A DNA stretch of 64,000 nt from Halieaceae bacterium. Lineage in GTDB: Bacteria > Pseudomonadota > Gammaproteobacteria > Pseudomonadales > Halieaceae. Positions within the stretch are counted from its first letter, which is position 1. Each line of letters starts with the position of its first letter. The stretch is from contig CABYND010000008.1 in assembly GCA_902520195.1 (NCBI GenBank), positions 29,542 to 93,541 of the forward strand. Reading direction: 5' to 3'. Below are positions 27,297-37,182 of this stretch, one piece after another. The position numbers and the translations under genes are program-made. The notes beneath the pieces are model-generated. The model was not told where the DNA came from. It saw nothing but the letters and a program-made list of their open reading frames with translations, and did not search any database.

Positions 27297-28775
27297 ATGA
27301 ACCACGTGCTGAATAGCGACAGGCCCGACAAGGTTGCCTTGGTCGAAGGTGACAATACCTTCACCTACGCACACATTGAGAGCCGCATTGAGCAGTTTGC
27401 CAGTGGAGTCCTCGCTGGTCGCAGAGATCTTGAGGAGGCGCGCGTTGCCTTTCTTATTCCGGCCGGCGTCGATTATGTGACGGCACTTCATGGTGTATGG
27501 CGTGCAGGCGGTATTGCGATCCCCCTCAATGTGGCTGCGGCAGAATCGGAGTGGGAGCACTGCCTGACCAGTGCGGGGGTGACGCAGGTCATCGCTGATG
27601 CGCAGACCCTAGGCAGTATCGAAGGCTTATGCGGTCGCTTGTCTATTCCGATCGGCACGGTCAGTGACAGCCTGGCGGACAGTGTGTCGCCCTTGCCGGT
27701 GCTCTCGCCAACGCGACGGGCGATGATCGTCTTTACCAGCGGGACTACCAGCAAGCCCAAGGGAGCGGTGACGACCCACGGCAACATCGCGGCACAGATC
27801 GAGACGCTGATCACTGCCTGGGAATGGCGGGAGGACGATGTCATACCGCTATTTCTGCCTTTGCATCATGTGCATGGGATCATCAATGTACTCAGCTGCG
27901 CGCTGTGGGCAGGGGCCACGGTGCACGCCATGCCCAAACTCGATCTCCCTGCACTCTGCGCACAAGTTGCCGCGGACACCTTCAGCGTGTTCATGGCAGT
28001 CCCCACCATCTACGTGAAGCTCATCGATCATCTCGAGACGCTCGAAGAAGGTGAAATGGAGAGGATCTGCGAGGGGTTTGCCAATATGCGCCTCAACGTG
28101 TCGGGTTCGGCTGCCTGCCCGGTAGAAGTGTTTGAGGAGTGGCGGGATCTCACCGGGCAGATGTTGCTGGAGCGCTACGGCATGACGGAGATCGGTATGG
28201 CGCTCTCGAATCCCTATCGTGGTGAGCGGCGCCCCGGCTATGTGGGGCAGGTGTTACCCGATGTGGCGGTGCGGCTGGTAGACGAGGAAGGTGGCATCGT
28301 TACCGAAGAGGGTACGCCGGGGGAGATTCGCATCCAAAGTCCGACCGTTTTTTTGGAGTACTGGGGTAATGCGGAGGCCACAGAGGCCAGCTTCGCCGAG
28401 GGGTGGTTTTGCACCGGTGACATTGCGGTGATCGAAGACGGCTCCTACCGGATTATGGGTCGTTCGTCGGTCGATATCATCAAGTCGGGGGGCTACAAAC
28501 TGTCGGCCCTCGAAATTGAAAACAAACTGCTCGCGCATCCGCAGATCGCCGAAGTGGCGGTTGTGGGGATCGCGGACCGCACTTGGGGAGAGGCCGTCGC
28601 CGCGGTGGTGGCCCTTAAGGGTGACGGTGACATGACCTTAAAGGACCTGAGAGGTTGGTGCGATGGCAAACTGTCATCATACAAAGTGCCCAAACAACTC
28701 CGTGTCGTGGGCGCACTGCCGCGAAATGCGATGGGCAAGGTGGTCAAGCCCTCCCTCAAGCCATTATTTGAATGA
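27297..28775 (+). CDS. Acyl-CoA synthetase, malonyl-CoA synthetase (MatB/ACSF3)-like
   Basis: A 492-residue AMP-forming ligase. The P-loop is FTSGTTSKPKG (about residue 147), the A5 motif ERYGMTEIGMALSNPY, A7 GWFCTGDIA and the C-terminal lysine is in RNAMGKVVKP. HVHGIINVLSCALWAG and SNPYRGERRPGYVG match MatB/ACSF3-type malonate-CoA ligases well, so malonate or a methylmalonate-like acid is the likely substrate. Its 3' end (from 28446) is repeated downstream at 30317. Confidence 0.88.
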   Translation: MNHVLNSDRPDKVALVEGDNTFTYAHIESRIEQFASGVLAGRRDLEEARVAFLIPAGVDYVTALHGVWRAGGIAIPLNVAAAESEWEHCLTSAGVTQVIADAQTLGSIEGLCGRLSIPIGTVSDSLADSVSPLPVLSPTRRAMIVFTSGTTSKPKGAVTTHGNIAAQIETLITAWEWREDDVIPLFLPLHHVHGIINVLSCALWAGATVHAMPKLDLPALCAQVAADTFSVFMAVPTIYVKLIDHLETLEEGEMERICEGFANMRLNVSGSAACPVEVFEEWRDLTGQMLLERYGMTEIGMALSNPYRGERRPGYVGQVLPDVAVRLVDEEGGIVTEEGTPGEIRIQSPTVFLEYWGNAEATEASFAEGWFCTGDIAVIEDGSYRIMGRSSVDIIKSGGYKLSALEIENKLLAHPQIAEVAVVGIADRTWGEAVAAVVALKGDGDMTLKDLRGWCDGKLSSYKVPKQLRVVGALPRNAMGKVVKPSLKPLFE

Positions 28776-28843
28776 CCTAACTTGAGTGACCCAGCTGCAA
28801 TATGGGATAACGTTTCCAAGGCGTGAGTCCCGGGGCAAAGAGG
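28446..28843 (+). repeat. Direct repeat, copy 1 (3' end of the ligase gene)
   Basis: About 400 bp covering the ligase C-terminal domain and ~65 bp beyond its stop. It matches 30317-30714 at roughly 90 percent by eye. The two copies flank the O-antigen ligase gene. Confidence 0.88.
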
Positions 28844-29008
28844 TATCCGCTACTGACATGTTCCGCGGGGCACGTATTCGCGTGCATCTGGGCGCCTGAG
28901 AGCACGAATTTAGCTTGGCGGTTGTTCAGCGGCGCTCAGCAAACATGAAGGCAAGACCACCGCAACGAAGCAGTTTCTTATCAAAATATCATAGAACGGT
29001 TAAGCATC

Positions 29009-30310
29009 TTGTCCCAAAAAGTTGTAACAGAAAAATGGTTGGTCCGAGTCGGTTTGTGCGCACTGACTCTACTACCCGTCGCACATCTGACCTCACTGGG
29101 CGTGATGGAGATAGCTGGGTTTGTTCTGCTGGTCGTTTGTGCCGGTCTTTTTGTCAACGAGGCCATCAATGACGGACTAATCGCTCTGAATCGGCTGCGA
29201 TCTGCGTCAGCTCTGCCCATTCTGGGGTATACCGCAGTGACTTTAATCAGCATCACGCTGATGTTGGAGCATGCTGCTGATCAGCTCTCGGCGCTGCGTG
29301 AATTAAAATGGGTGCTTTACTTTTTCGCGTTTGCCTATTTCTTTGAGCGCTACTTTAATACTGCGTGGGGCCGATACCTGCCCGTCTTCGCCGCTGTGAT
29401 CACAGTAGTGGGTGCCTTCAGCATTGGCCAGTTCCTTTTCGGGATTGAATATCCTCGTCCGGAGTCGGTGTTAGAGCGTTGGGGTGATTACTTCCGTGTC
29501 ACGGGGTTTTTCAACGTACCGCAGAGTTTCGCGGGAAATTTGGGGATGGCGGTCTTTTTTATGCTGGGCATGACACTGGGTCAGCACCGAGAAGCCGTAT
29601 CTGTATCAATGGGTTTGCCTTGGAAATACCTTGTGACTTTGGCGCTCGGTGCAAGCGGTTTGGTCTTAAGTCTTACCCGCGCGGCCTGGGTCGCAAGTGC
29701 TGTTGTTGGGGTATTGGCGTTGGGCCGGGTCAGAAAGACGTGGGGGCTTTTATTACTCCTTTGCCTGATGGGCCTCGCAGTCTTGGGAAATGGTTCGCAG
29801 ACTGTATTCGGCGACCGATTTTCGGGAGAGATTGATCGTAACCAACAGAGCATCGCCCATCGCGAAGCGCTTTGGGAGGCCAATTGGGAAATCGTGAAAG
29901 TGCACCCATGGCTCGGAGTCGGGCCATGGCAAAACGTGAAACAGTTGCCGGTCTACTCCGGGCAAGATCAGTCAATAACATCGTCATACATAGGGCATGC
30001 TCACAACAATGTGCTGCAAATACTGGCGAGTCAGGGTGCTTTCGCCGCGGTGTTTTATCTCTGGTTTTGCGCCTTCTTCTTGTGGGCTGCGTACTCTGTG
30101 TCTGAAAGGGAGAACGTCGACTGTTTGGTGCGAGGTCTAGCATTGGGCAGCCTCTATTCTCAGCTTTACTTTCATTTGCTCGGCTTGGTCGACAGCCCTT
30201 TTTTCGATCAGGAAGTGAAAAATATGATCGTATTTATTTGGGCGCTGACCTTTGCTTTATATCAGCGACAGGCGCGTCAGCTCGCCGATCATGTTCAGAC
30301 TACTGGCTAG
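29009..30310 (+). CDS. O-antigen ligase/polymerase-family membrane protein
   Basis: A 433-residue polytopic protein with about eleven hydrophobic segments and a large periplasmic loop (about residues 270-340). This is the layout of WaaL/Wzy_C-domain proteins. The conserved loop arginine lies in FGDRFSGE and the essential histidine in GHAHNNVLQILASQG. WaaL joins O-antigen to lipid A-core in the periplasm; Wzy polymerises it, and the two cannot be separated by sequence. The TTG start has no strong ribosome site and is uncertain. It sits between two copies of a ligase gene fragment, so it was probably acquired. Confidence 0.82.
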   Translation: MSQKVVTEKWLVRVGLCALTLLPVAHLTSLGVMEIAGFVLLVVCAGLFVNEAINDGLIALNRLRSASALPILGYTAVTLISITLMLEHAADQLSALRELKWVLYFFAFAYFFERYFNTAWGRYLPVFAAVITVVGAFSIGQFLFGIEYPRPESVLERWGDYFRVTGFFNVPQSFAGNLGMAVFFMLGMTLGQHREAVSVSMGLPWKYLVTLALGASGLVLSLTRAAWVASAVVGVLALGRVRKTWGLLLLLCLMGLAVLGNGSQTVFGDRFSGEIDRNQQSIAHREALWEANWEIVKVHPWLGVGPWQNVKQLPVYSGQDQSITSSYIGHAHNNVLQILASQGAFAAVFYLWFCAFFLWAAYSVSERENVDCLVRGLALGSLYSQLYFHLLGLVDSPFFDQEVKNMIVFIWALTFALYQRQARQLADHVQTTG

Positions 30311-30316
30311 CTGCTT

Positions 30317-30748
30317 GTACCGGATTATGGGTCGTTCGTCTGTCGATATCATCAAGTCCGGCGGCTACAAACTGTCCGCTCTAGAAATTGAAAACACATT
30401 GTTCGCGCACCCGCAGATCGCCGAAGTGGCGGTTGTGGGTATCGCGGATCGCACCTGGGGAGAAGCCGTCGCTGCGGTGGTGGCCATGAAGGGTGACGAT
30501 GACATGACCCTAGAGGACCTGAGAGGTTGGTGGCTTGCAAACTGTCATCATACAAAGTGCCCAAACAACTCCGTGTCGTGGGCGCACTGCCGCGCAACGC
30601 GATGGGCAAAGTGGTCAAGCCCTCCCTCAAGGCATTATTTGAACAACCTAACTTGAGTGACCCAGCTGCAATATGGGATCACTTGACCAAGGCGTCAGCT
30701 CCGGGGCAAAGAGGCGGCTTTCCGTTTGGCGCTGTCATAAGCAAGTAG
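30317..30748 (+). pseudogene. Duplicated 3' fragment of the acyl-CoA synthetase gene
   Basis: This is the second copy of the ligase C-terminal domain. It starts in the middle of the domain (YRIMGRSSVDIIKSGGYKL), lacks the first three quarters of the gene, and loses one base near 30533 (GGCTTG against CGATGG), which shifts the frame. The original stop codon has mutated so the second frame reads through to 30748. It is non-functional. The repeat with 28446-28843 ends near 30714. Confidence 0.85.
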
Positions 30749-30764
30749 TGGCCCCCGGTTAGCA

Positions 30765-32213
30765 TCAGGGCCGCGCGGCGGCTTCCTGCGGCGTCTCTGC
30801 TCGCGAGAGCAGGTAGTAGGTGAGCGTGGAGAGTAGCAGGGCCGGGAAGACCTCGTGAAGCTCCTGCCGCAACCCAGCGGCAATCCAGACAAGCAAGGCA
30901 GAGATACCAACCGCCATTGACCAGAGCACGGTGTGAGGCGAGCCGCGTTGCCAGTACAGCCCAAATACCACTGCGGGGAAAAAGCAGACTGCGTAAAGAC
31001 TGCCCGAGAAGATCGTGATCTCGACGATGTCGCCTGGCGGGTTGAGCGCTAATAGCGCCGCGACAATCGAGAATCCCATGACCGCGGTGCGGGTCCACAG
31101 GAGCTCGCGGGATGACGGCCTAAAAGGCGCCACGATGTTTTTGTAAAGCGTGGAGGCGGCGACCAGCAGCACGCTGTCCATCGACGACATTGCCGCCGCC
31201 AAGATCGAGACGACCAGAAAATCCGTCGCCCAAAAGGGAAATACTGAGGCATCGTTGACCAACGAGGGCACGATCAGGTCGGTATCGGTGACGTCCGTCA
31301 AAATGAGGTGCGCATAGATGCCGACAGGGAACAGGCACCCAAGCACAATCGCCAGGCCGATCGTGGCAATCCACTTGCCGCGGAGCACCTCGGCCTCGTC
31401 TTTTAGCGCATAAAATCGCGATAGCTGCCGCGGGTCAGCCAACAGCTTCAGCGAACCTGACAGCGATACGCCTAGCAACACGGCAAAAGGGATGCCGCCA
31501 TTCAGCTCAAACAAAAACTGTTTTTCCGGTAACGCACTTAATCTCGAAATCGATGCCACCCCACCGGCGGCGCGGGTCACAAAATAAAATATGACCACGC
31601 TGCCCACAAGCATTAGCAGGCCCTGCATGACGTCAGTTCTTACCACCGAGACAAAGCCGCCCACGCAGGTATAGAGCACGACGATCAGCAGGGTAAGCCC
31701 CACGCCCGCCTCGTAAGGTACATCGATGAACATTTGCAACAGATGTCCCGTGCCCTTAAAGATGGCCAGCAGGTACAGCAGGCTCGCAAAAACGATTACG
31801 AGGGCTGAGGTTTGTACTAGCGGATGTCGGCCCTGCTGATTTGAACTGGAGATGTATCGACTACCCAGAAAGTCCGGAATCGTCAGCGCATCCCACTGCG
31901 AGGCGAAGCGGCGCAAAGGCGGGCCGATCCAGCGCCATGAAATCCAGCTGAACACCACAAGCAGTATCGCCATCGTGAACCATGCTACTCCGTAGTCGTA
32001 GGCTTTGCCGGCGTGCCCGATGTAGGTGTTGGTTGAGGCAAAGGTCGCAAAGAAAGAAATACCTACGACGATACCGCCCATCTCGCGGTTGCCCACGTAG
32101 TAGCCCGCCATGCCGCGGCTGGCTTGGCTGCCGAGATAGGTGTTGTAAAGTAGCGCGCCTGTGTAACCTGCCAACAGAATCAGCGACAGCCAGTGTTGTT
32201 CTATCCAACTCAT
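30765..32213 (-). CDS. Sodium:solute symporter family transporter
   Basis: A 482-residue inner-membrane carrier of the SSS (LeuT-fold) family, with 12-13 hydrophobic helices. The start (GYYVGNREMGGIVVGISFFATFASTNTYIGHAG) is typical of the first two core helices that bind sodium. Substrate is unknown; family members carry sugars, proline, pantothenate or carboxylates. It is convergent with the ligase fragment. If the ligase takes malonate, a dicarboxylate is an attractive but unproven cargo. Confidence 0.9.
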   Translation of the reverse strand: MSWIEQHWLSLILLAGYTGALLYNTYLGSQASRGMAGYYVGNREMGGIVVGISFFATFASTNTYIGHAGKAYDYGVAWFTMAILLVVFSWISWRWIGPPLRRFASQWDALTIPDFLGSRYISSSNQQGRHPLVQTSALVIVFASLLYLLAIFKGTGHLLQMFIDVPYEAGVGLTLLIVVLYTCVGGFVSVVRTDVMQGLLMLVGSVVIFYFVTRAAGGVASISRLSALPEKQFLFELNGGIPFAVLLGVSLSGSLKLLADPRQLSRFYALKDEAEVLRGKWIATIGLAIVLGCLFPVGIYAHLILTDVTDTDLIVPSLVNDASVFPFWATDFLVVSILAAAMSSMDSVLLVAASTLYKNIVAPFRPSSRELLWTRTAVMGFSIVAALLALNPPGDIVEITIFSGSLYAVCFFPAVVFGLYWQRGSPHTVLWSMAVGISALLVWIAAGLRQELHEVFPALLLSTLTYYLLSRAETPQEAAARP

Positions 32214-32400
32214 TGGATTTGCATCTTAGATATTTTCGGAAACTGTGCTGCTCACTCCGGCTGCAGATCAAATTGTTATGCTATCGAATTATGACTTGAG
32301 GCAACATATATGGTTCATGGCGGTGACATTAAAACAGGCGTCAAATCAGAAGCTCTTCAGGGAGCGATAGAGAAACACATCCCCAACAGGGTACCTATTA

Positions 32401-33186
32401 ATGGTTGAGAAAAGACAAATCTCATGCTTCGTAATCGTATTTAATGAAGCTGAACGAATAGAACGGTGCCTGCAATCTGTTGCTCCGTGGGTGGATCAAC
32501 TTGTTATTTTAGATAGCGGCAGTATCGATGGTACCGCTGACATTTGCAGGCGTTTCACTGATGAAGTGCACTCAACTGATTGGCCGGGTTTTGGGGCGCA
32601 ACGGAATCGCGCTTTGGAGTTATGCCGACATGAATGGGTGCTGAATATCGATGCTGATGAGGTAGTGCCTGTTGAGTTGAGAACGGAAATAGAAACCCTT
32701 ATGCGACGCGAGATGATCGATTTCAATCTGGTGAAAATTCCATGGCATACAGTGCTCTTTGGCAAACGGTTGAAGTTTGGCAGATATTCGACACCTCAAG
32801 GAAAGCTATTCCTTAAAGAGGGGGCACAATTCAAACAGAGATCGGTGCACGAGACGTTGTTAATACCCTCAGAACACAGCCTTACATTAACCTCAGGATT
32901 GGATCATTATAGTTGGCGGGACTACAAGCATCTCGTTTCCAAGCACACTGAATATGCTGCGCTGAGTGCCACCGACAAGTACGCTGCCGGGAAATCTAGT
33001 AACTTAATTTACGCTTACCTTCGGTTAGTAACGGACTTTTTACAGCAGTATGTCCTGCGATTGGGCTTCTTGGATGGTTGGCGAGGCCTCTTGATGGCGG
33101 GTGTGTTAGGACAATATGCATTCCACAAGTATGCATGTCTATGGTCGATGAATCAGCGAGATAGCATGCCGAAGGATACTAACTAA
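32401..33186 (+). CDS. Glycosyltransferase family 2, LPS-core type (WaaE-like)
   Basis: 261 residues. The GT-A nucleotide-binding start (ISCFVIVFNEAERIERCLQSV) is followed by DSGSIDGT and the metal-binding D-x-D in NIDADEVVP (about residue 84). The C-terminal hydrophobic helix (about 205-235) suggests membrane association. It resembles WaaE/KdtX-type LPS core beta-1,4-glucosyltransferases. It is followed 18 bp later by a paralogue of exactly the same length. Confidence 0.85.
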   Translation: MVEKRQISCFVIVFNEAERIERCLQSVAPWVDQLVILDSGSIDGTADICRRFTDEVHSTDWPGFGAQRNRALELCRHEWVLNIDADEVVPVELRTEIETLMRREMIDFNLVKIPWHTVLFGKRLKFGRYSTPQGKLFLKEGAQFKQRSVHETLLIPSEHSLTLTSGLDHYSWRDYKHLVSKHTEYAALSATDKYAAGKSSNLIYAYLRLVTDFLQQYVLRLGFLDGWRGLLMAGVLGQYAFHKYACLWSMNQRDSMPKDTN

Positions 33187-33204
33187 TTTTACAATCCTCT
33201 TGCC

Positions 33205-33990
33205 ATGTCTGAATCTATCAGTGTTTTCCTCATTACATTGAACGAGGTAGCACATATCGAGCAAGTACTCGAGAGTGTAGCTTGGGCTGATGAGGTGATT
33301 GTTTTGGATTCTGGCTCCACAGATGGCACGGTTGAAATCTGTAAAAGGATGGGAGTGGATTTACATCATCAAGATTGGTTGGGCTATTCCGCACAAAAGG
33401 CCGCCGCGCTTCAACGTTGCCGTAATGACTGGTGTCTGAATGTCGACGGAGACGAGATAGTCTCCGCCGAACTAGCAAAGGAACTACAGGATTTGACTGC
33501 CAGCAAGGAGGTTTCGGCCGTTGAGATCTCTATCAATGATTTAATTATGGGCAAGTTTCTAAGCCGATTTTCGCGAAAACGCCGGATCATTCGACTATTC
33601 CGCCGATCGCAGGCGGCTTATCCCACTAACCGTACTGTTCACGAAAACCTGCAAGTCAGTGGCTCGGTTGGTAGATCTAAACATTGCCTGCATCATCTTG
33701 GCTATGATGACCCAATAAAGTATTTCGCGAAGCAAATTAAGTATGCTCAGCTGCGGGCTGAAGATAAATTTCGGGACGGCAAGAGCGGCAGTCTAATCAA
33801 ACTGTGGTTGGTTGGGCCTTTTACGTTTTTCCGAACGTTTTTGCTAAGTCGGTTGTTACTGTCTGGAAGGGCGGGATTAATTATCGCGGCCGCCGAGACC
33901 AGCTATGCCTTCTGTAAAGAAGCACACTTAATTAGACTCAGCCAACAGAAAAGCTACGGTGCCGAGGAATCGCAGCAGCAACGACATTAA
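33205..33990 (+). CDS. Glycosyltransferase family 2, paralogue of the preceding gene
   Basis: 261 residues with the same architecture as its neighbour: VFLITLNEVAHIEQVLESV, DSGSTDGT, and NVDGDEIVS for the metal site. The C-terminal hydrophobic segment is conserved. The pair probably arose by tandem duplication and adds successive sugars to the LPS core on the cytosolic face of the inner membrane. The specific sugars cannot be read. Confidence 0.85.
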   Translation: MSESISVFLITLNEVAHIEQVLESVAWADEVIVLDSGSTDGTVEICKRMGVDLHHQDWLGYSAQKAAALQRCRNDWCLNVDGDEIVSAELAKELQDLTASKEVSAVEISINDLIMGKFLSRFSRKRRIIRLFRRSQAAYPTNRTVHENLQVSGSVGRSKHCLHHLGYDDPIKYFAKQIKYAQLRAEDKFRDGKSGSLIKLWLVGPFTFFRTFLLSRLLLSGRAGLIIAAAETSYAFCKEAHLIRLSQQKSYGAEESQQQRH

Positions 33991-34060
33991 GAGTCCTGAT
34001 GCTACTCTGAAGCTTTTACTGATAACGGCGACTAAAACTTTTAGCTGCCAACAAGGCACG

Positions 34061-35137
34061 CTAGTGTTGAGCAGGTAAGTCCCTTGTGTTCCAGCCTTGA
34101 CTCAATGTTTGATCGATCAGCGAGATTACTTGGTCGGTGGAGATCTCGCTCATTAATGATGCACCCTTTAAGCGATGCCCCCATAAATACATTGACTCGG
34201 TTTGCTTCCTTGCTACAAGTTCTGGGGTGTAGGCGTCGGCGATTGCTGCTTGGTCTCCATAAGGTCCGGTCCGTTTCGGATTGCTATGGGCATAAAGCCC
34301 GATCACTGGCGTGAGTTGAGTGGTCGCCATATGAACAGTGCCTGAGTCTGGACCGATAACCAATCTGGCGAACCTACAGAGCCCTAAAAGCTCCTTTAGG
34401 TTTGTTTTTCCCGCGAGGTTTACGATGTGCACCCCCGCTAACTCCTCTATGTCTCTGGCAAGTGCTATCTCCTGTTCTGCTTTGCTGCCTGTGAGTACCA
34501 CAACCAACCCCTTCCTAAAACAGTGCCGAGCGATGGCGGCGTAACGACTAGGCAGCCAATTCCGTTCGATGTTGCTGGCACTAGGTGAGATGACTACGTG
34601 CCCGCTCTTTCCGTTGAGCCAATTACTAATGTTTGCGATCGCGGAAGATGGGATGGGTATATCCCACCGGGCTTCAAAGTTGGGAACATTAATTCCAGAC
34701 GCAAAATGCTTGAAAACATCGAGCACATGAAAGGCTTCGGTTTCTGGTAGGTGCTCGCCGACAAAGAACCGATGTAGCTCTCTTGCCTTGCTGGCCGGAA
34801 ACCCAATTTTTCGCTTAGCCTTTATGATTCCGCCGACCAGATTACTTCTTAACGATGTTTGCATTTGCAGCAGGACATCATAAGGGGGCGTGCCGACCAT
34901 CTTTTTGTGCAGATCCAGAAAGCTATTCAGTCCGCGCTTTTTGTCGAAAACGACGAACTTGACACCAGGAATATCGCTCACTAGCGAATGCTCGATCCGA
35001 CCAATAACCCACGTTATGTCAGCGTCGGGATAATGTCTTTGTATCGCTTGCACAGTTGCAACAGCGTGGCAGACGTCTCCTATGGCGGATAGGCGTACAA
35101 TGCAGATTGATTTGAGCAATTCGTAATTCCGCTGCAT
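34061..35137 (-). CDS. Glycosyltransferase family 9 (heptosyltransferase-like)
   Basis: A 358-residue GT-B enzyme. The N-terminus ICIVRLSAIGDVCHAVATVQAI is the classic WaaC/WaaF start, and the C-terminal ADP-sugar site is IGPDSGTVHMATTQLTPVIGLY. It transfers a heptose or similar sugar to the Kdo or core region at the inner face of the inner membrane. The start at 35137 removes 53 unlikely residues that would overlap the divergent Kdo kinase gene. Confidence 0.88.
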   Translation of the reverse strand: MQRNYELLKSICIVRLSAIGDVCHAVATVQAIQRHYPDADITWVIGRIEHSLVSDIPGVKFVVFDKKRGLNSFLDLHKKMVGTPPYDVLLQMQTSLRSNLVGGIIKAKRKIGFPASKARELHRFFVGEHLPETEAFHVLDVFKHFASGINVPNFEARWDIPIPSSAIANISNWLNGKSGHVVISPSASNIERNWLPSRYAAIARHCFRKGLVVVLTGSKAEQEIALARDIEELAGVHIVNLAGKTNLKELLGLCRFARLVIGPDSGTVHMATTQLTPVIGLYAHSNPKRTGPYGDQAAIADAYTPELVARKQTESMYLWGHRLKGASLMSEISTDQVISLIDQTLSQGWNTRDLPAQH

Positions 35138-35200
35138 GCAATTGACGGAGAGGAGATGCCCCTCGGGGCCGAACACGGTAAAGGATTGTCGACAGACTAC

Positions 35201-35923
35201 ATGACGCTTGATATCCAAACAATTCGCGAAAGTCCTGGCCGCTACGTTGTGTTCGACAAAGATCTTGTCTTGAACCCGTCCCGGGAATTTTTTCAACCCG
35301 ACTCATGGTTTGATCAAGCAGAACCTCATGTTGAGGGTCGTGGCACCGTGTGGAGGATTAATGCAGGAGAGCAGCAATGGATCCTGAAACATTACTTGCG
35401 AGGTGGCCTTATTTCGCATCTGGTATCAGCGCGGTATTTTTTTACTGGCTACGAGCGAACTCGCATGGCCAACGAGTTTTCGATACTCCAAAAGCTTTAT
35501 CTTGCTGGACTGCCAGTGCCGCGCCCTGTGGCTGCGTCCGCCCAACGAAAATCTCTTTTGACCTACTCAGGTGCCTTAATCACTGAGTACCTTCCCAATA
35601 GTCGGTCGCTAGCATCATTGATCAGGTTAGGCGATTGGGAGAATGCCCCTTGGGAGGCTATTGGCAAAACAATCCGTCGTTTCCACGAGTATGGTGCAAT
35701 GCATCGTGATCTGAACGCGAGCAACATCTTACTAGTAGAGGGCTACACTTACCTGATTGACTTTGATAAGGGTAAGCTAGTGGGGCGCCGATCCAAGGCT
35801 TCCTGGAAGCAGATGAACTTGCGACGCCTCAGGCGTTCGCTAAACAAGCTCTCAGGGTCTACTGCTGCCATCGATAGCGCGTGGAATCGAATGCTCACAG
35901 GCTACGGTGCCGAATCTGATTGA
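35201..35923 (+). CDS. kdkA: Kdo kinase
   Basis: 240 residues, matching Haemophilus-type 3-deoxy-D-manno-octulosonic acid kinase: RGTVWRIN and LKHYLRGGL near the start, the catalytic loop HRDLNASNILL (about residue 179) and the metal-binding DFDKGK. It phosphorylates Kdo of lipid A with ATP. KdkA usually accompanies a monofunctional Kdo transferase, as here. An upstream ATG at 35156, preceded by GGAG five bases away, is an alternative start that would leave only 18 bp from the divergent GT9 gene. Confidence 0.9.
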   Translation: MTLDIQTIRESPGRYVVFDKDLVLNPSREFFQPDSWFDQAEPHVEGRGTVWRINAGEQQWILKHYLRGGLISHLVSARYFFTGYERTRMANEFSILQKLYLAGLPVPRPVAASAQRKSLLTYSGALITEYLPNSRSLASLIRLGDWENAPWEAIGKTIRRFHEYGAMHRDLNASNILLVEGYTYLIDFDKGKLVGRRSKASWKQMNLRRLRRSLNKLSGSTAAIDSAWNRMLTGYGAESD

Positions 35924-35943
35924 GAGCGGAATAGGCTAAGTCA

Positions 35944-37182
35944 CTAGGCTGTTTTAGTGTGGTGAAGATCAATCGCTTCAGCGACGAGTTCAATATATTC
36001 CTCTACCCTATTGGGTAAGTTTCGGTAAGCAGCAATCGTAGCCGCCTCCAACCGATGCCGCGCTGAATCGCCCCCCGATACCGCGGCCCACTTTGAGGCC
36101 AATTCCTGCTCGTTTTCCGCTATTTCAATCGCGCCTCTTGATCTGAGGTATTCCACTTCATCCTTGAAGTTATCTGTATGAGGACCCACGATAATCGCCT
36201 TACCGCGCGCCGCAGCTTCAATTACATTATGTCCTCCGTGTTTTACCATTGAGCCTCCCATAAAGATGAGTTTTGCGTGGGCGCAGAAATCATCTACCTC
36301 TCCTGTGGTGTCTGCGATCAAGATATCGGTATCGGATACTGGAATCCTGTGCTCGGTGCGAAGCGTCACTCGTAGGCCGTTTTCTTCGAGCAATCGTGCA
36401 ATTGAGGCGCCACGTTGTGCGTGCCTGGGAATAATTACAAGCAGGTGATTGTCAGAAGCTGCTCGCCAGGCTCGAGCGATCACAAGTTCTTCACTAGCGT
36501 GAGTCGAGACGGCAAGGCTAAATTCTATGCCTAACAACGGATGCTCCGGTGTCGCACGCGTTTCTTGGCGTGTCATTTTGATGCTGCCAACCACTGTCGC
36601 CCTGTCGAGAGGGCATCCCATGTCTAGGAACCGCTGTCTGTCTTCAGAGTTTCTTGCCCACACTTTGGTGACGGTCTGTAGCGCCCGACGGTAAAAGAGC
36701 CGTAAAAGGAAATTGGCCTGATAAGTTTTGTTGCTGATTCGGCCGTTAATAATATGAACTGGAATGCTGTGCTCTGCGCACTGAAAGTATAGTTCTGGCC
36801 AAAGTTCGGTTTCAATAATAAATGAAACAGCAGGCTGATAATGGCGAAGTAGCTGTCTTACTGACCACGCATAATCAAGGGGACAGTAATGGATTGTGAC
36901 GCTATCCCCCCATTTTTGAACAGCGAGCCTGTAGGCGTCCGGGGTATTACATGTGACCAACACGCCATAACGAACTGCCGATTTGATTAGCGGCATGGCC
37001 AGTCGGATCTCCCCTACTGATGCCGCGTGGAACCAGACTGGCGCAGGCCGACTCCCTATACGATATAGCCCAAATCTCTCCCGAAAATACAGTTGTCCCC
37101 CAGAACGCGACACCATCTGTTGGATAGACCACAAGACAATCAGAGGGGTCAGAAGTAACCAGAGTAGTCTATAGGCAACCAA
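35944..37182 (-). CDS. waaA: Kdo transferase
   Basis: A 412-residue inner-membrane-anchored GT that adds Kdo from CMP-Kdo to the lipid IVA precursor. A hydrophobic N-terminal segment (LLWLLLTPLIVLWS) precedes YFRERFGLY and WFHAASVGEIRLAMPLI, the family start. ETELWPELYFQC and the C-terminal GGSMVKHGGHNVIEAAARGKAIIVGPH are well conserved. The frame begins with TTG. Presence of kdkA suggests a monofunctional enzyme that adds one Kdo. Confidence 0.94.
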   Translation of the reverse strand: MVAYRLLWLLLTPLIVLWSIQQMVSRSGGQLYFRERFGLYRIGSRPAPVWFHAASVGEIRLAMPLIKSAVRYGVLVTCNTPDAYRLAVQKWGDSVTIHYCPLDYAWSVRQLLRHYQPAVSFIIETELWPELYFQCAEHSIPVHIINGRISNKTYQANFLLRLFYRRALQTVTKVWARNSEDRQRFLDMGCPLDRATVVGSIKMTRQETRATPEHPLLGIEFSLAVSTHASEELVIARAWRAASDNHLLVIIPRHAQRGASIARLLEENGLRVTLRTEHRIPVSDTDILIADTTGEVDDFCAHAKLIFMGGSMVKHGGHNVIEAAARGKAIIVGPHTDNFKDEVEYLRSRGAIEIAENEQELASKWAAVSGGDSARHRLEAATIAAYRNLPNRVEEYIELVAEAIDLHHTKTA

